DNA from: Solirubrobacterales bacterium | GTDB taxonomy: Bacteria > Actinomycetota > Thermoleophilia > Solirubrobacterales > Solirubrobacteraceae | Direction of reading: 5' to 3' | Assembly: GCA_015655225.1 (NCBI GenBank) | Contig: JAATFK010000507.1 | Location: 1 to 13,671, forward strand | DNA length: 13,671 nucleotides | In this document: one piece after another, positions 5,899 through 12,404 of the stretch | How positions within the stretch are numbered: position 1 is the first letter of the stretch | Layout: every line of letters starts with the position of its first letter | Program-made: the position numbers and the translations under genes | The notes under the pieces: model-generated | What the model was told of the DNA's origin: nothing | What the model saw: the letters and a program-made list of their open reading frames with translations, nothing else | Databases searched by the model: none

Positions 5899-6237
5899 AT
5901 GGAATCCGATTCGCGCTCAGAGCAGGAAGAGATCGACGCGGCGGCGGCCGAGGCCGCGCAGATCGGCGGGATCGCCGGCGACGAGGACCTCGATCCGGCC
6001 GACCGTCCGCTGATCGAGGCCGGCGAGGGCGAGGCCGAGGGCTTCGAGCTGGCCGAGGACGACCTGATCGAGCACGCCTCCCACGGCGACTCGCACGGCA
6101 CCAGCCGTGCCTACAGCGACCGTGACACGCGCGACGACGAGGGCACCGCGATCTACGGCGAGACCGACAACGAGATGGTCTCGGAGATCGACGAGGACGC
6201 CGACGACACGAACGTCGCCGACGACGCCAGCCGCTAG
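5899..6237 (+). CDS. Acidic conserved actinobacterial-type hypothetical protein, 112 aa
   Basis: About a third of the residues (38 of 112) are Asp or Glu. Unlike the two genes before it, it has recognisable conserved-looking blocks: AAQIGGIAGDEDLDPADRP at about 19-37, EAGEGEAEGFELAEDDLIEH at about 40-59, HGDSHG, and a late IYGETDNEMVSEID. From memory this pattern recurs in actinobacterial hypothetical proteins, but I know no function or domain name. It has no membrane segment. A good AGGAG precedes the ATG. The TAG stop sits in the centre of a 12-bp palindrome, and the lyase gene starts 15 nt later in the same frame. Confidence 0.72.
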   Translation: MESDSRSEQEEIDAAAAEAAQIGGIAGDEDLDPADRPLIEAGEGEAEGFELAEDDLIEHASHGDSHGTSRAYSDRDTRDDEGTAIYGETDNEMVSEIDEDADDTNVADDASR

Positions 6238-6241
6238 CGGC
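6230..6241. repeat. 12-bp perfect palindrome over a stop codon
   Basis: GCCGCTAGCGGC is fully self-complementary and contains the TAG stop (6235-6237) of the acidic gene, just before the TTG start of the lyase gene. It could be an operator-like site or chance in GC-rich DNA. Confidence 0.35.
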
Positions 6242-6252
6242 AGCGAACCCGC

Positions 6253-7287
6253 TTGTCGCTCGTCAACCTCTACAGCGACACGCAGACGCGGCCGACCGCC
6301 GCGATGCGCGCCGCGATCGCCTCCGCCGAGGTCGGCGACGAGCAGCGCGGCGAGGACCCGACGGTCCTCGCCCTGCAGGAGCGCGTCGCGGCGCTGCTCG
6401 GTCACGAGGCGGCGCTCTTCCTCCCGACCGGGACGATGTGCAACGCGATCGCGATCCGGCTGCACATCCGTCCCGGCGGCGACGAGCTGCTGCTCGGCCG
6501 CAGCGCCCATCCGCTCCACTTCGAGGCGGGCGGCCAGGCGGCGACCTCGGGCGCGCTGCTGACGCCGCTCGACGGCGAGCGCGGCATGTTCACCGCGGAG
6601 ACGCTGGAGAACGCGATCGCCGCGCATCCGGTGGGCGACAACCACGCGCCGCGTCCGCGGCTGATGAGCGTCGAGCAGACGACGAACATGGGCGGCGGGC
6701 GCGTCTGGCCGCTCGCGCAGGTGGGGGAGGTGCTGGCCGTCGCGGTGCGCCACGGGCTGCGCACCCACCTCGACGGCGCGCGGCTGCTGAACGCGGTCGT
6801 CGCCTCCGGCGTCGCGGCGGACGAGTGGGCGGCGCCGTTCGACACCGCCTGGATCGACTTCACGAAGGGCCTCGGGGCGCCCGTCGGCGCCTGCCTCGCC
6901 GGCTCCAGCGACCTGATCGCCGAGGCGTGGCGCTACAAGCAGATGTGGGGAGGAGCGATGCGGCAGGCGGGGATCATCGCCGCCGGCGGCCTCCACGCGC
7001 TCGACCACCACGTCGAGCGCCTCGCGGAGGACCACGCGAACGCCCGTCGCCTGGCGGAGGGCCTGGCGACGCTGCCGGGGATCGTGCTCGACCCCGACGA
7101 GGTCGAGACGAACATCGTGATCTTCTCCGTCCCCGACGCTCCCGGGCTGTGCGCACGGCTGGAGGGGGCCGGCGTCCGGATGGGCGCGATCGGCCCCGAC
7201 CGCGTCCGCGCCGTCACCCATCTCGACGTCGACGCGGCGGCGATCGAGCGGGCGCTGAGAGCCGCCGCGGCAGTCGTGCGAGCATGA
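6253..7287 (+). CDS. PLP-dependent beta-eliminating lyase, threonine-aldolase type
   Basis: This 344-residue fold-type I PLP enzyme resembles low-specificity L-threonine aldolase, which cleaves threonine or allo-threonine to glycine and acetaldehyde. Landmarks are NLYSDTQTRPTAAMR at the start, AEVGDEQRGEDPT (25-37), FLPTGTMCN (56-64) and the ring-stacking histidine region AHPLHFEAGG (His86 likely). The cofactor aspartate motif is HLDGARLLNA (172-181), and the Schiff-base lysine is Lys205 in DFTKGLGAPVG. The length is normal for the family. The start is TTG at 6253, the only in-frame start between the upstream stop and the conserved N-terminus. No clear Shine-Dalgarno sequence is present, so coupling to the acidic gene 15 nt upstream is likely. 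Substrate specificity is inferred. Confidence 0.88.
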   Translation: MSLVNLYSDTQTRPTAAMRAAIASAEVGDEQRGEDPTVLALQERVAALLGHEAALFLPTGTMCNAIAIRLHIRPGGDELLLGRSAHPLHFEAGGQAATSGALLTPLDGERGMFTAETLENAIAAHPVGDNHAPRPRLMSVEQTTNMGGGRVWPLAQVGEVLAVAVRHGLRTHLDGARLLNAVVASGVAADEWAAPFDTAWIDFTKGLGAPVGACLAGSSDLIAEAWRYKQMWGGAMRQAGIIAAGGLHALDHHVERLAEDHANARRLAEGLATLPGIVLDPDEVETNIVIFSVPDAPGLCARLEGAGVRMGAIGPDRVRAVTHLDVDAAAIERALRAAAAVVRA

Positions 7288-7318
7288 TCCCCATGGGCAA
7301 GAGCGACCGGAGGACCCG

Positions 7319-7783
7319 ATGACGACGAAAGCAGCGTTCAACGCCGAGGAGTGGGCCAGAATCACGGCGGCCCCCGCACTGACGGGGATGCTCGTGATCG
7401 CCGCCGAGCGCGGCGGGACGATCCGCGAGAGCGTGTCGATGGCGCGCGTCTACGCGGAGGCGCGCGAGCGTCACACGACCGAGCTGCTGGCCGAGGTGAT
7501 CGCGACGCCGCCGGCGATCGAGGCCGGCAGAGCGCCGAGAACGTTCGAGGACCTCGACCGCGAGGTCAGACCGCGCCTGCAGAACGCGGTCGCGCTGCTG
7601 AGCCAGCACGCGACGCCGGAGGAGGTCGCCGACTACAAGCGCTTCGTATACACGATCGCCGAGACGGTCGCGAGAGCGCACAAGGAGGGCGGGATCCTCG
7701 GCATCGGCGGCAAGGAGATCAGCGCCAGAGAGCAGGCCGTGCTGGACGAGATCGCCGCCCTCTTCGACGCGACCCAGCCGTAG
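7319..7783 (+). CDS. Conserved hypothetical protein, 154 aa
   Basis: The family name is not known to me. The protein looks all-helical and soluble. It opens with [20 protein letters not shown], continues [11 protein letters not shown] and a helix with [14 protein letters not shown], and has a distinctive C-terminal block [20 protein letters not shown] (122-141) that reads like a structural motif rather than low complexity. CGGAGGA at 7308-7313 supports the ATG at 7319. It lies 31 nt after the lyase and 2 nt before the sigma gene, so it is cotranscribed with both. Six of its arginines are AGA. Its position next to the sigma factor could mean a regulatory role, but nothing in the sequence shows one. 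Confidence 0.75.
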   Translation: MTTKAAFNAEEWARITAAPALTGMLVIAAERGGTIRESVSMARVYAEARERHTTELLAEVIATPPAIEAGRAPRTFEDLDREVRPRLQNAVALLSQHATPEEVADYKRFVYTIAETVARAHKEGGILGIGGKEISAREQAVLDEIAALFDATQP

Positions 7784-7785
7784 CG

Positions 7786-8868
7786 ATGTCGACCGGCTCC
7801 GACTCCGACACCCCGACGCCGCTCGACGACGCGACCGAGGAGCGCCTCGGGGCGCTGATCGAGATCGCGCAGCCGGGCGGCTGCGTCGACCTCTCCGAGG
7901 TGTCGGAGCTGGTCGACGAGCTGGACCTGGACGACGACCAGGCGCAGGAGCTGCAGCACCGCCTCGCCGCGCAGGAGATCGACGTGACCGACAACTGCGG
8001 CCGCCACGCGCGGGCGACGCGGGTCGCGAACGCGGACGTCGCGACGATGACGACCGACGCGCTGCAGCTGTTCCTGCGCGAGGCCGGCCGCTACCCGCTG
8101 CTGAGCCGCGACGAGGAGGTCGCGCTCGCGAGACGGATCGAGCAGGGCGACCTGGCGGCGAAGGAGCGGCTGATCAACTCGAACCTGCGGCTCGTCGTCT
8201 CGCTCGCCCGCAGATATCAGGGCGGGGAGCTGCCGCTGCTCGACCTGATCCAGGAGGGGATCTTCGGGCTGATCCGCGCGAGTGAGAGATTCGACTGGCG
8301 CAGAGGCTTCAAGTTCTCCACCTACGCGACCTTCTGGGTGCGGCAGGCGATCGAGCGCGGGCTCGCGAACACGTCGCGGACGATCCGCATCCCGGTCCAC
8401 ATCGGCCAGCGTCAGCGCAGAGTCGCGCGCGCCGAGCGGGAGCTCTCGACGAGACTCGGCCGCGCGCCGACCGACGAGGAGCTGCGCGAGGCGACCGGCG
8501 TCTCGCAGGCCGAGATCGAGGAGATGCGCGACATGGCGCGGGCGATCACGAGCCTCGACCGGCCGGTGGGGGAGGACGGCGAGACCGACCTCGGCGCGCT
8601 GCTGCCCTCCGACGAGAGACTGCCGGAGGAGGAGGTCGACGTCGCCTTGACGCGCGAGGGGATCCGCCGGGCGCTGGAGGACCTGCCGCCGCGCGAGCGC
8701 GACGTCGTGCGGCTGCGCTTCGGCCTCGACAGCGACGCGCCCGCGACGCTCCGCGAGACGGGCGAGCAGATCGGCCTCTCGCCCGAGGGCGTCCGCAGAC
8801 TCGAGGCGAACGCCCTGCGACGGCTGGCCGAGAACCGCGAGATCGTGGCGTTGGCGGATGCCGCCTGA
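7786..8868 (+). CDS. RpoD-like (group 2) sigma-70 factor with region 1.1-like N-terminus
   Basis: This 360-residue protein has regions 1.2 to 4 of a primary-type sigma factor, which directs RNA polymerase to promoters. Region 1.2 is [18 protein letters not shown] (89-106). Region 2 runs from about 108 to 190 with [26 protein letters not shown] and the -10 contact block [20 protein letters not shown]. Region 3 spans about 195-275. Region 4 has [15 protein letters not shown] (300-314) and the helix-turn-helix [17 protein letters not shown] (331-347). Residues 17-70 ([28 protein letters not shown]) look like region 1.1, which in primary sigmas masks DNA binding. It starts 2 nt after the upstream stop without a clear Shine-Dalgarno sequence. 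A close paralogue lies at 11516-12403. It is probably not the housekeeping RpoD, being short and embedded in an accessory-looking operon. Confidence 0.88.
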   Translation: MSTGSDSDTPTPLDDATEERLGALIEIAQPGGCVDLSEVSELVDELDLDDDQAQELQHRLAAQEIDVTDNCGRHARATRVANADVATMTTDALQLFLREAGRYPLLSRDEEVALARRIEQGDLAAKERLINSNLRLVVSLARRYQGGELPLLDLIQEGIFGLIRASERFDWRRGFKFSTYATFWVRQAIERGLANTSRTIRIPVHIGQRQRRVARAERELSTRLGRAPTDEELREATGVSQAEIEEMRDMARAITSLDRPVGEDGETDLGALLPSDERLPEEEVDVALTREGIRRALEDLPPRERDVVRLRFGLDSDAPATLRETGEQIGLSPEGVRRLEANALRRLAENREIVALADAA

Positions 8869-9283
8869 CGGCAGCCCCGCCCGCCGTCCGGTGGTCCTCG
8901 CCCCGGGGGAGGGTCGCGCCTATCCGATGGGCGCGATCTCGGCGATCTTCAAGGCCGACGGCGCGGAGACCGGCGGGCGCTACTCGATCTCGGAGTGGTG
9001 GCTCGATCCCCACAGGAGAGGGCCGGGCCCGCACTCACACCCCGATGACGACGTCTTCTACGTCCTCGCCGGCACGATGAGCGTGCTGCTCGGTAGCGAG
9101 AGGTTTGACGCGAGCGCGGGATCCTTCGTGCTCGTGCCGGGCGGCGTGACCCATGCCTTCGAGAACCGCGGCTCCGAGCGTGCGGGGATGCTCGACGTCT
9201 CGGTCCCGGGCGAGTTCGAGGACCAGATGCCCGGCATCTCGCGGTGGTTCATCGAGCATCCGCCCGAGGACACGCGCGGCTAG
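8858..9283 (+). CDS. Cupin-domain protein
   Basis: This 141-residue single-domain cupin is a small beta-barrel that usually binds one metal ion. Motif 1 is [17 protein letters not shown] (56-72), with His59, His61 and Asp65 in the place of the usual Glu. Motif 2 is [19 protein letters not shown] (87-105) with His99. Its enzymatic activity, if any, is not predictable. The ATG overlaps the end of the sigma gene by 11 bp, which implies coupled translation. It is the last gene of the plus-strand run and is followed directly by a hairpin terminator candidate. Confidence 0.85.
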   Translation: MPPDGSPARRPVVLAPGEGRAYPMGAISAIFKADGAETGGRYSISEWWLDPHRRGPGPHSHPDDDVFYVLAGTMSVLLGSERFDASAGSFVLVPGGVTHAFENRGSERAGMLDVSVPGEFEDQMPGISRWFIEHPPEDTRG

Positions 9284-9284
9284 G

Positions 9285-9308
9285 GGAGCTTCGCGTCGGC
9301 GAAGCTCC
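9285..9308. terminator. Bidirectional hairpin between convergent operons
   Basis: GGAGCTTCGC (9285-9294) and GCGAAGCTCC (9299-9308) form a perfect 10-bp stem around a 4-nt GTCG loop. It fills nearly the whole 28-nt gap between the cupin stop and the STAS gene stop. Neither side has a T tract, so it is an imperfect intrinsic terminator or an mRNA 3'-end stabiliser serving both strands. Confidence 0.65.
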
Positions 9309-9311
9309 GAA

Positions 9312-9650
9312 TCAACGCCGTCGGGCGTCGACCGGCTCGTCGGTCATCTCGAGCCGCTCGTCAAGCCGCGTCATGCGGAAGATGCGCTGGACCGCCTCCG
9401 GGCCGCGGACGACGACGAGGCGGCGGCCGTGCTCGCGGGCGCGAGCGTCGGCGGAGACGACGATCCGCAGGCCGGTCGAGTCCATGAACGCGAGCTTGCG
9501 GAGGTCGAGGACGATCGCAGCGGGCGCGTCCTGCTCGATCCGGGCCAGCTCGTGCTCGACCTGTCCGGCGCTGGCGATGTCGAGCTCACCTTCGAGCGCG
9601 AGTCGCACGGTCGGTCCCTCGGTCTCGGTCGTGAATTCGAGCAATGCCAT
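9312..9650 (-). CDS. STAS-domain anti-sigma factor antagonist (RsbV/SpoIIAA-like)
   Basis: This 112-residue single STAS domain belongs to the family whose unphosphorylated form binds an RsbW/SpoIIAB-type kinase and frees an alternative sigma factor. The fold pattern is clear: the GELDIASAGQVEHEL strand-helix (21-35), IVLDLRKLAFMDSTGLRIVV (46-65) with the regulated serine probably Ser58, then GRRLVVVRGPEAVQRIF (75-91). The LDERLEMTD ending (96-104) is also typical. It lies 24 nt downstream of the flavoprotein gene on the same strand. TATCGT at 9664-9669 could give a short-leader transcript of its own. No partner kinase or phosphatase is encoded in the window, so the target sigma is unknown. 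Confidence 0.88.
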   Translation of the reverse strand: MALLEFTTETEGPTVRLALEGELDIASAGQVEHELARIEQDAPAAIVLDLRKLAFMDSTGLRIVVSADARAREHGRRLVVVRGPEAVQRIFRMTRLDERLEMTDEPVDARRR

Positions 9651-9674
9651 GGGAACCTGTGTGACGATACCGGG

Positions 9675-11030
9675 TCAGTGCCCGGCGAGCCGGTCGGCCA
9701 GTTGCAGCCACGCCTCACCGCGTGTCGGGAACGCCGGCACCGCGTAGGCGAGCCGGTCGAGCGGGACCTCTCCGACGACCGCGATGCTCGCCGCGTGCAG
9801 CAGCTCGGCCACGTCGGGCCCGACGAACGTGGCGCCGACCAGCACGCCCCGCGCCTCGTCCACGACGAACCGCGAGAACGCGTCCTCGCCCTTGCCGTGG
9901 AAGCTGGCGGCGGCGGTCGCGTCGATCCGCGCGTCGACCGCCGAGGCGTCGATCCCGTCCTCGCGCGCGTCGGCGAGCGTCCGGCCGACCGCCGCGACCT
10001 GCGGGTCGGTGAAGATCACGCGCGGCGGCGGCCCGTCGTCGCGCAGCGCCACGTCGTCGCCGTGGATCACGGCGGCCGCGATCCGGCCCTGAAGCTTGCC
10101 GACGTGCGTCAGCAGCGCGCGGCCGTTGACGTCGCCGATCGCGTAGAGCCAGTCGTGGCCCGGGACCCGCAGCTGCTCGTCCACGGCGATCGTCTCGCCC
10201 TCCGTGAGCCCGACCGTGGCGAGCCCGAGCCCGTCCGTGCGTGGCCGCCGGCCGGTCGCGACGAGCAGCTCGTCGCCGGTGATCTCCTCCGAGCCGAGCG
10301 TCAGCGTCACGTCGTGGCGCCCGCGCCGCGCCCCGGTCACCTCGGCGCCGAGCCGCACGTCGACGCCCCATCTGCGCAGGCCGGCGGCGACCGCGTCGGC
10401 GGCGATCTCCTCTTCCTGCGCGATCAGCCGGTCGCCCAGCTCGACGAGCGTCACGCGGGAGCCGAGCGAGCTCCACGCCTGTGCCAGCTCGACGCCCACC
10501 ACACCGCCACCGAGCACGAGCAGCCGCGACGGCACGTGCCGCGCGGTCGTCGCCTCGCGGTTCGTCCACGGCCGCGCGTCCGCGAGGCCGGGTACGGGCG
10601 GGAGCGCGGGACCGCTGCCGACCGCCAGCACGATCGCTCTGCGCGCCAACAGCACGTCGTCGCCGACCACCAGCCGCCGCTCGCCGTCGAGCCGCGCGGC
10701 GCCGCGCACGAGCGTGATCCCCTTCTTCTCCAGCCAGGGGAGCTGCGTGCTGTCGTCGAGGTCGTGGATCACCTGGTCGCGACGGCGGAGCGCCGCGATC
10801 GGCTCGACGGCCGCGTCGGAGAGGCCGTCGACCCGGTGCGTCTCGGCTGCCAGCTCGCCGGGACGCAGCAGCGCCTTCGACGGCATGCAGGCGTAGAACG
10901 AGCACTCGCCGCCGATCAGCTCCCGCTCGACGATCGCCGTCTCGAGCCCGAAGCCGGCGAGCTGCCCGGCGCAGATCTCGCCGGCCGGTCCCGCGCCGAC
11001 GACGATCACGTCGAAGGTCCCGGTGCTCAC
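9675..11030 (-). CDS. CX4C pyridine nucleotide-disulfide oxidoreductase family flavoprotein
   Basis: This 451-residue protein is a relative of dihydrolipoamide dehydrogenase and mercuric reductase. It has the FAD loop VGAGPAGEICAG (11-22) and a redox-active pair Cys43/Cys48 in GGECSFYACMPSK. The NAD(P) loop is GGGVVGVELAQAW and the second FAD motif is YAIGDVNGRALLTH, followed by a C-terminal dimerisation domain. The usual active-site HPTxxE near the C-terminus reads FPTRGE, so the catalytic histidine is replaced by Phe434 while Glu439 remains. Its thiol chemistry may therefore differ from true LPD. The start is GTG at 11030, because FDVIVVGAGPAG begins five residues later. It has no Shine-Dalgarno sequence and overlaps a leader ORF by GTGA. 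The STAS gene follows in the same operon. Confidence 0.85.
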   Translation of the reverse strand: MSTGTFDVIVVGAGPAGEICAGQLAGFGLETAIVERELIGGECSFYACMPSKALLRPGELAAETHRVDGLSDAAVEPIAALRRRDQVIHDLDDSTQLPWLEKKGITLVRGAARLDGERRLVVGDDVLLARRAIVLAVGSGPALPPVPGLADARPWTNREATTARHVPSRLLVLGGGVVGVELAQAWSSLGSRVTLVELGDRLIAQEEEIAADAVAAGLRRWGVDVRLGAEVTGARRGRHDVTLTLGSEEITGDELLVATGRRPRTDGLGLATVGLTEGETIAVDEQLRVPGHDWLYAIGDVNGRALLTHVGKLQGRIAAAVIHGDDVALRDDGPPPRVIFTDPQVAAVGRTLADAREDGIDASAVDARIDATAAASFHGKGEDAFSRFVVDEARGVLVGATFVGPDVAELLHAASIAVVGEVPLDRLAYAVPAFPTRGEAWLQLADRLAGH

Positions 11031-11062
11031 GCTGGGGGAGAGGCGGGGAGGCGGCGCGTCAC
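11027..11062 (-). CDS. Possible leaderless 11-residue leader peptide
   Basis: A GTG at 11062 lies exactly 7 bases after the -10 box TATGGT. It opens an 11-codon frame (VTRRLPASPPA, with Val read as fMet) that ends in TGA at 11029-11027, overlapping the flavoprotein GTG as GTGA. The flavoprotein start has only a C/T-rich stretch before it and no ribosome site, so reinitiation from this small ORF would explain how it is translated. This is inference from the layout; the peptide is too short for homology. Confidence 0.4.
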   Translation of the reverse strand: MTRRLPASPPA

Positions 11063-11069
11063 GGCACGC

Positions 11070-11097
11070 ACCATACCCCGCGACCCCCAGCGCGCAA
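11070..11097 (-). promoter_or_regulatory. Promoter for the flavoprotein-STAS operon
   Basis: On the minus strand TTGCGC (11097-11092), a 16-bp spacer and TATGGT (11075-11070) form a sigma-70-type promoter using the same -35 hexamer as the leaderless DUF2277 promoter. The same stretch also contains GGGTAT (11078-11073) with GTTG 16 bases upstream, so a stress-type sigma could read it instead. It lies in the gap after the XRE gene, so the flavoprotein is not solely dependent on readthrough. Confidence 0.5.
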
Positions 11098-11107
11098 CCG
11101 ACCCCGC

Positions 11108-11386
11108 TCAGGCCCGGCGCTTCGGCGGCTGCAGCGGGTCGGTGACGCGCCGCTCCCACAGTTCGATCAGCTCGGAGAGCGGAACGTCGAGACCTTCGGT
11201 AACCTTCAGGAGGACGCGAAACGTCGGATTGATCTCGCCACGCTCGATCGCCCCGACGTAATTCCGGTGGAGCCCACTGCGAAAGCCCAGCTCCTCCTGT
11301 GACAGTCCGCGCCGCGCTCGCAGCTCGCGAACCGCCCTCCCGAGACGTATGTGTTCTGATGATTGAACGACTGCACCCATGGCCAT
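11108..11386 (-). CDS. XRE-family helix-turn-helix transcriptional regulator
   Basis: This 92-residue Cro/C1-type DNA-binding protein consists essentially of one HTH_3 domain: LGRAVRELRARRGLSQEELG (15-34), then the recognition helix region SGLHRNYVGAIERGEINPT (37-55), then LLKVTEGLDVPLSELIELW. The short basic tail (PLQPPKRRA) carries no sensor domain. Two ATGs (11386 and 11380) are possible starts. The first is chosen because a GAAAGA lies just upstream, but neither has a good ribosome site. The first 60 bases of the gene region (11341-11400) are about 48% G+C against roughly 65-75% around it. The palindromes upstream may be its operator. Targets are unknown. Confidence 0.85.
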   Translation of the reverse strand: MAMGAVVQSSEHIRLGRAVRELRARRGLSQEELGFRSGLHRNYVGAIERGEINPTFRVLLKVTEGLDVPLSELIELWERRVTDPLQPPKRRA

Positions 11387-11430
11387 GAAATCTTTCAGGC
11401 CCGGGCCAGGCGGTCTACAGCGCAGTCACG

Positions 11431-11449
11431 GGCAAAAAGCACACTTGCC
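11431..11449. repeat. Inverted repeat upstream of the XRE gene
   Basis: GGCAA (11431-11435) and TTGCC (11445-11449) are separated by 9 bases in an A/T-richer segment 45-63 nt upstream of the XRE start. The two half-sites one helical turn apart could be an operator for the XRE protein. The remaining DNA from 11387 to 11515 shows no gene. Confidence 0.35.
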
Positions 11450-11479
11450 GTGGTAATCGCGATGAATTGTCCGCACCGA

Positions 11480-11494
11480 GCGCTGAATCAGCGC
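11480..11494. repeat. 15-bp palindrome between sigma and XRE genes
   Basis: GCGCTGAATCAGCGC is perfectly symmetric around a central A. It lies 22 bases downstream of the sigma gene stop and about 95 bases upstream of the XRE start. As a hairpin it would have almost no loop, so a protein-binding site is the likelier reading. Confidence 0.4.
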
Positions 11495-11515
11495 CGGCCA
11501 CGGTCGTGAAGCGGC

Positions 11516-12403
11516 TCAGGCGGCTTCGCGGACGGCCGCGAGCTCGCGCTCGCCGGCCAGCTGCGCGAGCGCGTCGCGCTCGATCTTGCGCACCTGCGTG
11601 GTCGCCAGCTCCAGCACGCGACCGATCTGCGCGTGAGCGAGCGGCTCGGCCGCGCCGCCCAGTCCGAAGCGCAGCTTGATCACGTCGCGCTCGGGGGACG
11701 GCAGCGCGTCGACCGTGCGGCGCACCGTCTCGTCCCGCAGGCGCTGCTCGACCTGCTCGTGGAGCGCCGGCTCGTGGCTCGGCATCAGCTCGCCCAGCAC
11801 GGTCTCGCCCTCGCTCGTGATCGGGGCGTCGAGGCTCGACAGGGAGCGCGCCACCTCGCGCAGCTCGATCACCTGCAGCAGCGGCACGCCGGCCGCCTCG
11901 GCGATCTCCTCGGCGGTCGCGTCGCGCCCCAGCGCGGCGGCGAGCCGCCGCTCGGCGGCGACGACTCTGCGCTCGCGCTGCGCGACGTTGACCGGCAGGC
12001 GGATCGTGCGGCCGTGCGTCGCGACGCCGCGCTGGATCGCCTGGCGGATCCAGAGCGTCGCGTAGGTCGAGAAGCGGAAGCCCCGGCGCCAGTCGAACTT
12101 CTCGCTGGCGCGGATCAGGCCGAGCACGCCCTCCTGCACGAGGTCGAGCAGCCCCAGCTCGCTGACGCCCTGGAAGCGGCGCGCGATCGAGACGACCAGC
12201 CGCAGGTTGTGGTTGACGAGCCGCTCCTTCGCGGCCAGGTCGCCGCGCTCGATGCGGCGCGACAGCTCCAGCTCCTGCGGCGCGGTCAGCAGCGGGTAGC
12301 GACTGGCGGCGTTGAGGAACAGCTGCAGCGCGTCGGTGGTCTGTTCGGCCTCCATATCGGCGGCTGTACCCGGTCGGCGGCGGTCGCATGCGGGCATCGA
12401 CAT
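11516..12403 (-). CDS. RpoD-like (group 2) sigma-70 factor lacking region 1.1
   Basis: This 295-residue sigma factor carries regions 1.2 to 4. Region 1.2 is [18 protein letters not shown] (22-39). Region 2 includes RLVVSIARRFQG, LDLVQEGVLGLIRA and FDWRRGFRFSTYATLWIRQA (103-122). Region 3 spans about 127-205. Region 4 has LPSPERDVIKLRFGL (234-248) and the helix-turn-helix with ATTQVRKIERDALAQL (267-282). By hand alignment its regions 1.2-2 are about three quarters identical to the sigma at 7786-8868, so the two are paralogues. The start at 12403 is supported by GAGGA 8 nt upstream; an internal ATG at 12355 has no ribosome site. The XRE, flavoprotein and STAS genes follow on the same strand after a 129-nt gap. 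Confidence 0.88.
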   Translation of the reverse strand: MSMPACDRRRPGTAADMEAEQTTDALQLFLNAASRYPLLTAPQELELSRRIERGDLAAKERLVNHNLRLVVSIARRFQGVSELGLLDLVQEGVLGLIRASEKFDWRRGFRFSTYATLWIRQAIQRGVATHGRTIRLPVNVAQRERRVVAAERRLAAALGRDATAEEIAEAAGVPLLQVIELREVARSLSSLDAPITSEGETVLGELMPSHEPALHEQVEQRLRDETVRRTVDALPSPERDVIKLRFGLGGAAEPLAHAQIGRVLELATTQVRKIERDALAQLAGERELAAVREAA

Positions 12404-12404
12404 G

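Noticed and set aside
9153..11261. A 702-codon plus-strand open frame
   Set aside because: It runs antisense to the STAS and flavoprotein genes, whose motifs are unmistakable. Long antisense frames are expected at this GC content.
12294..12299. GGGTAG inside the sigma gene as another stress promoter
   Set aside because: No GTTT lies at a suitable distance upstream, and it is within coding sequence in the antisense direction.
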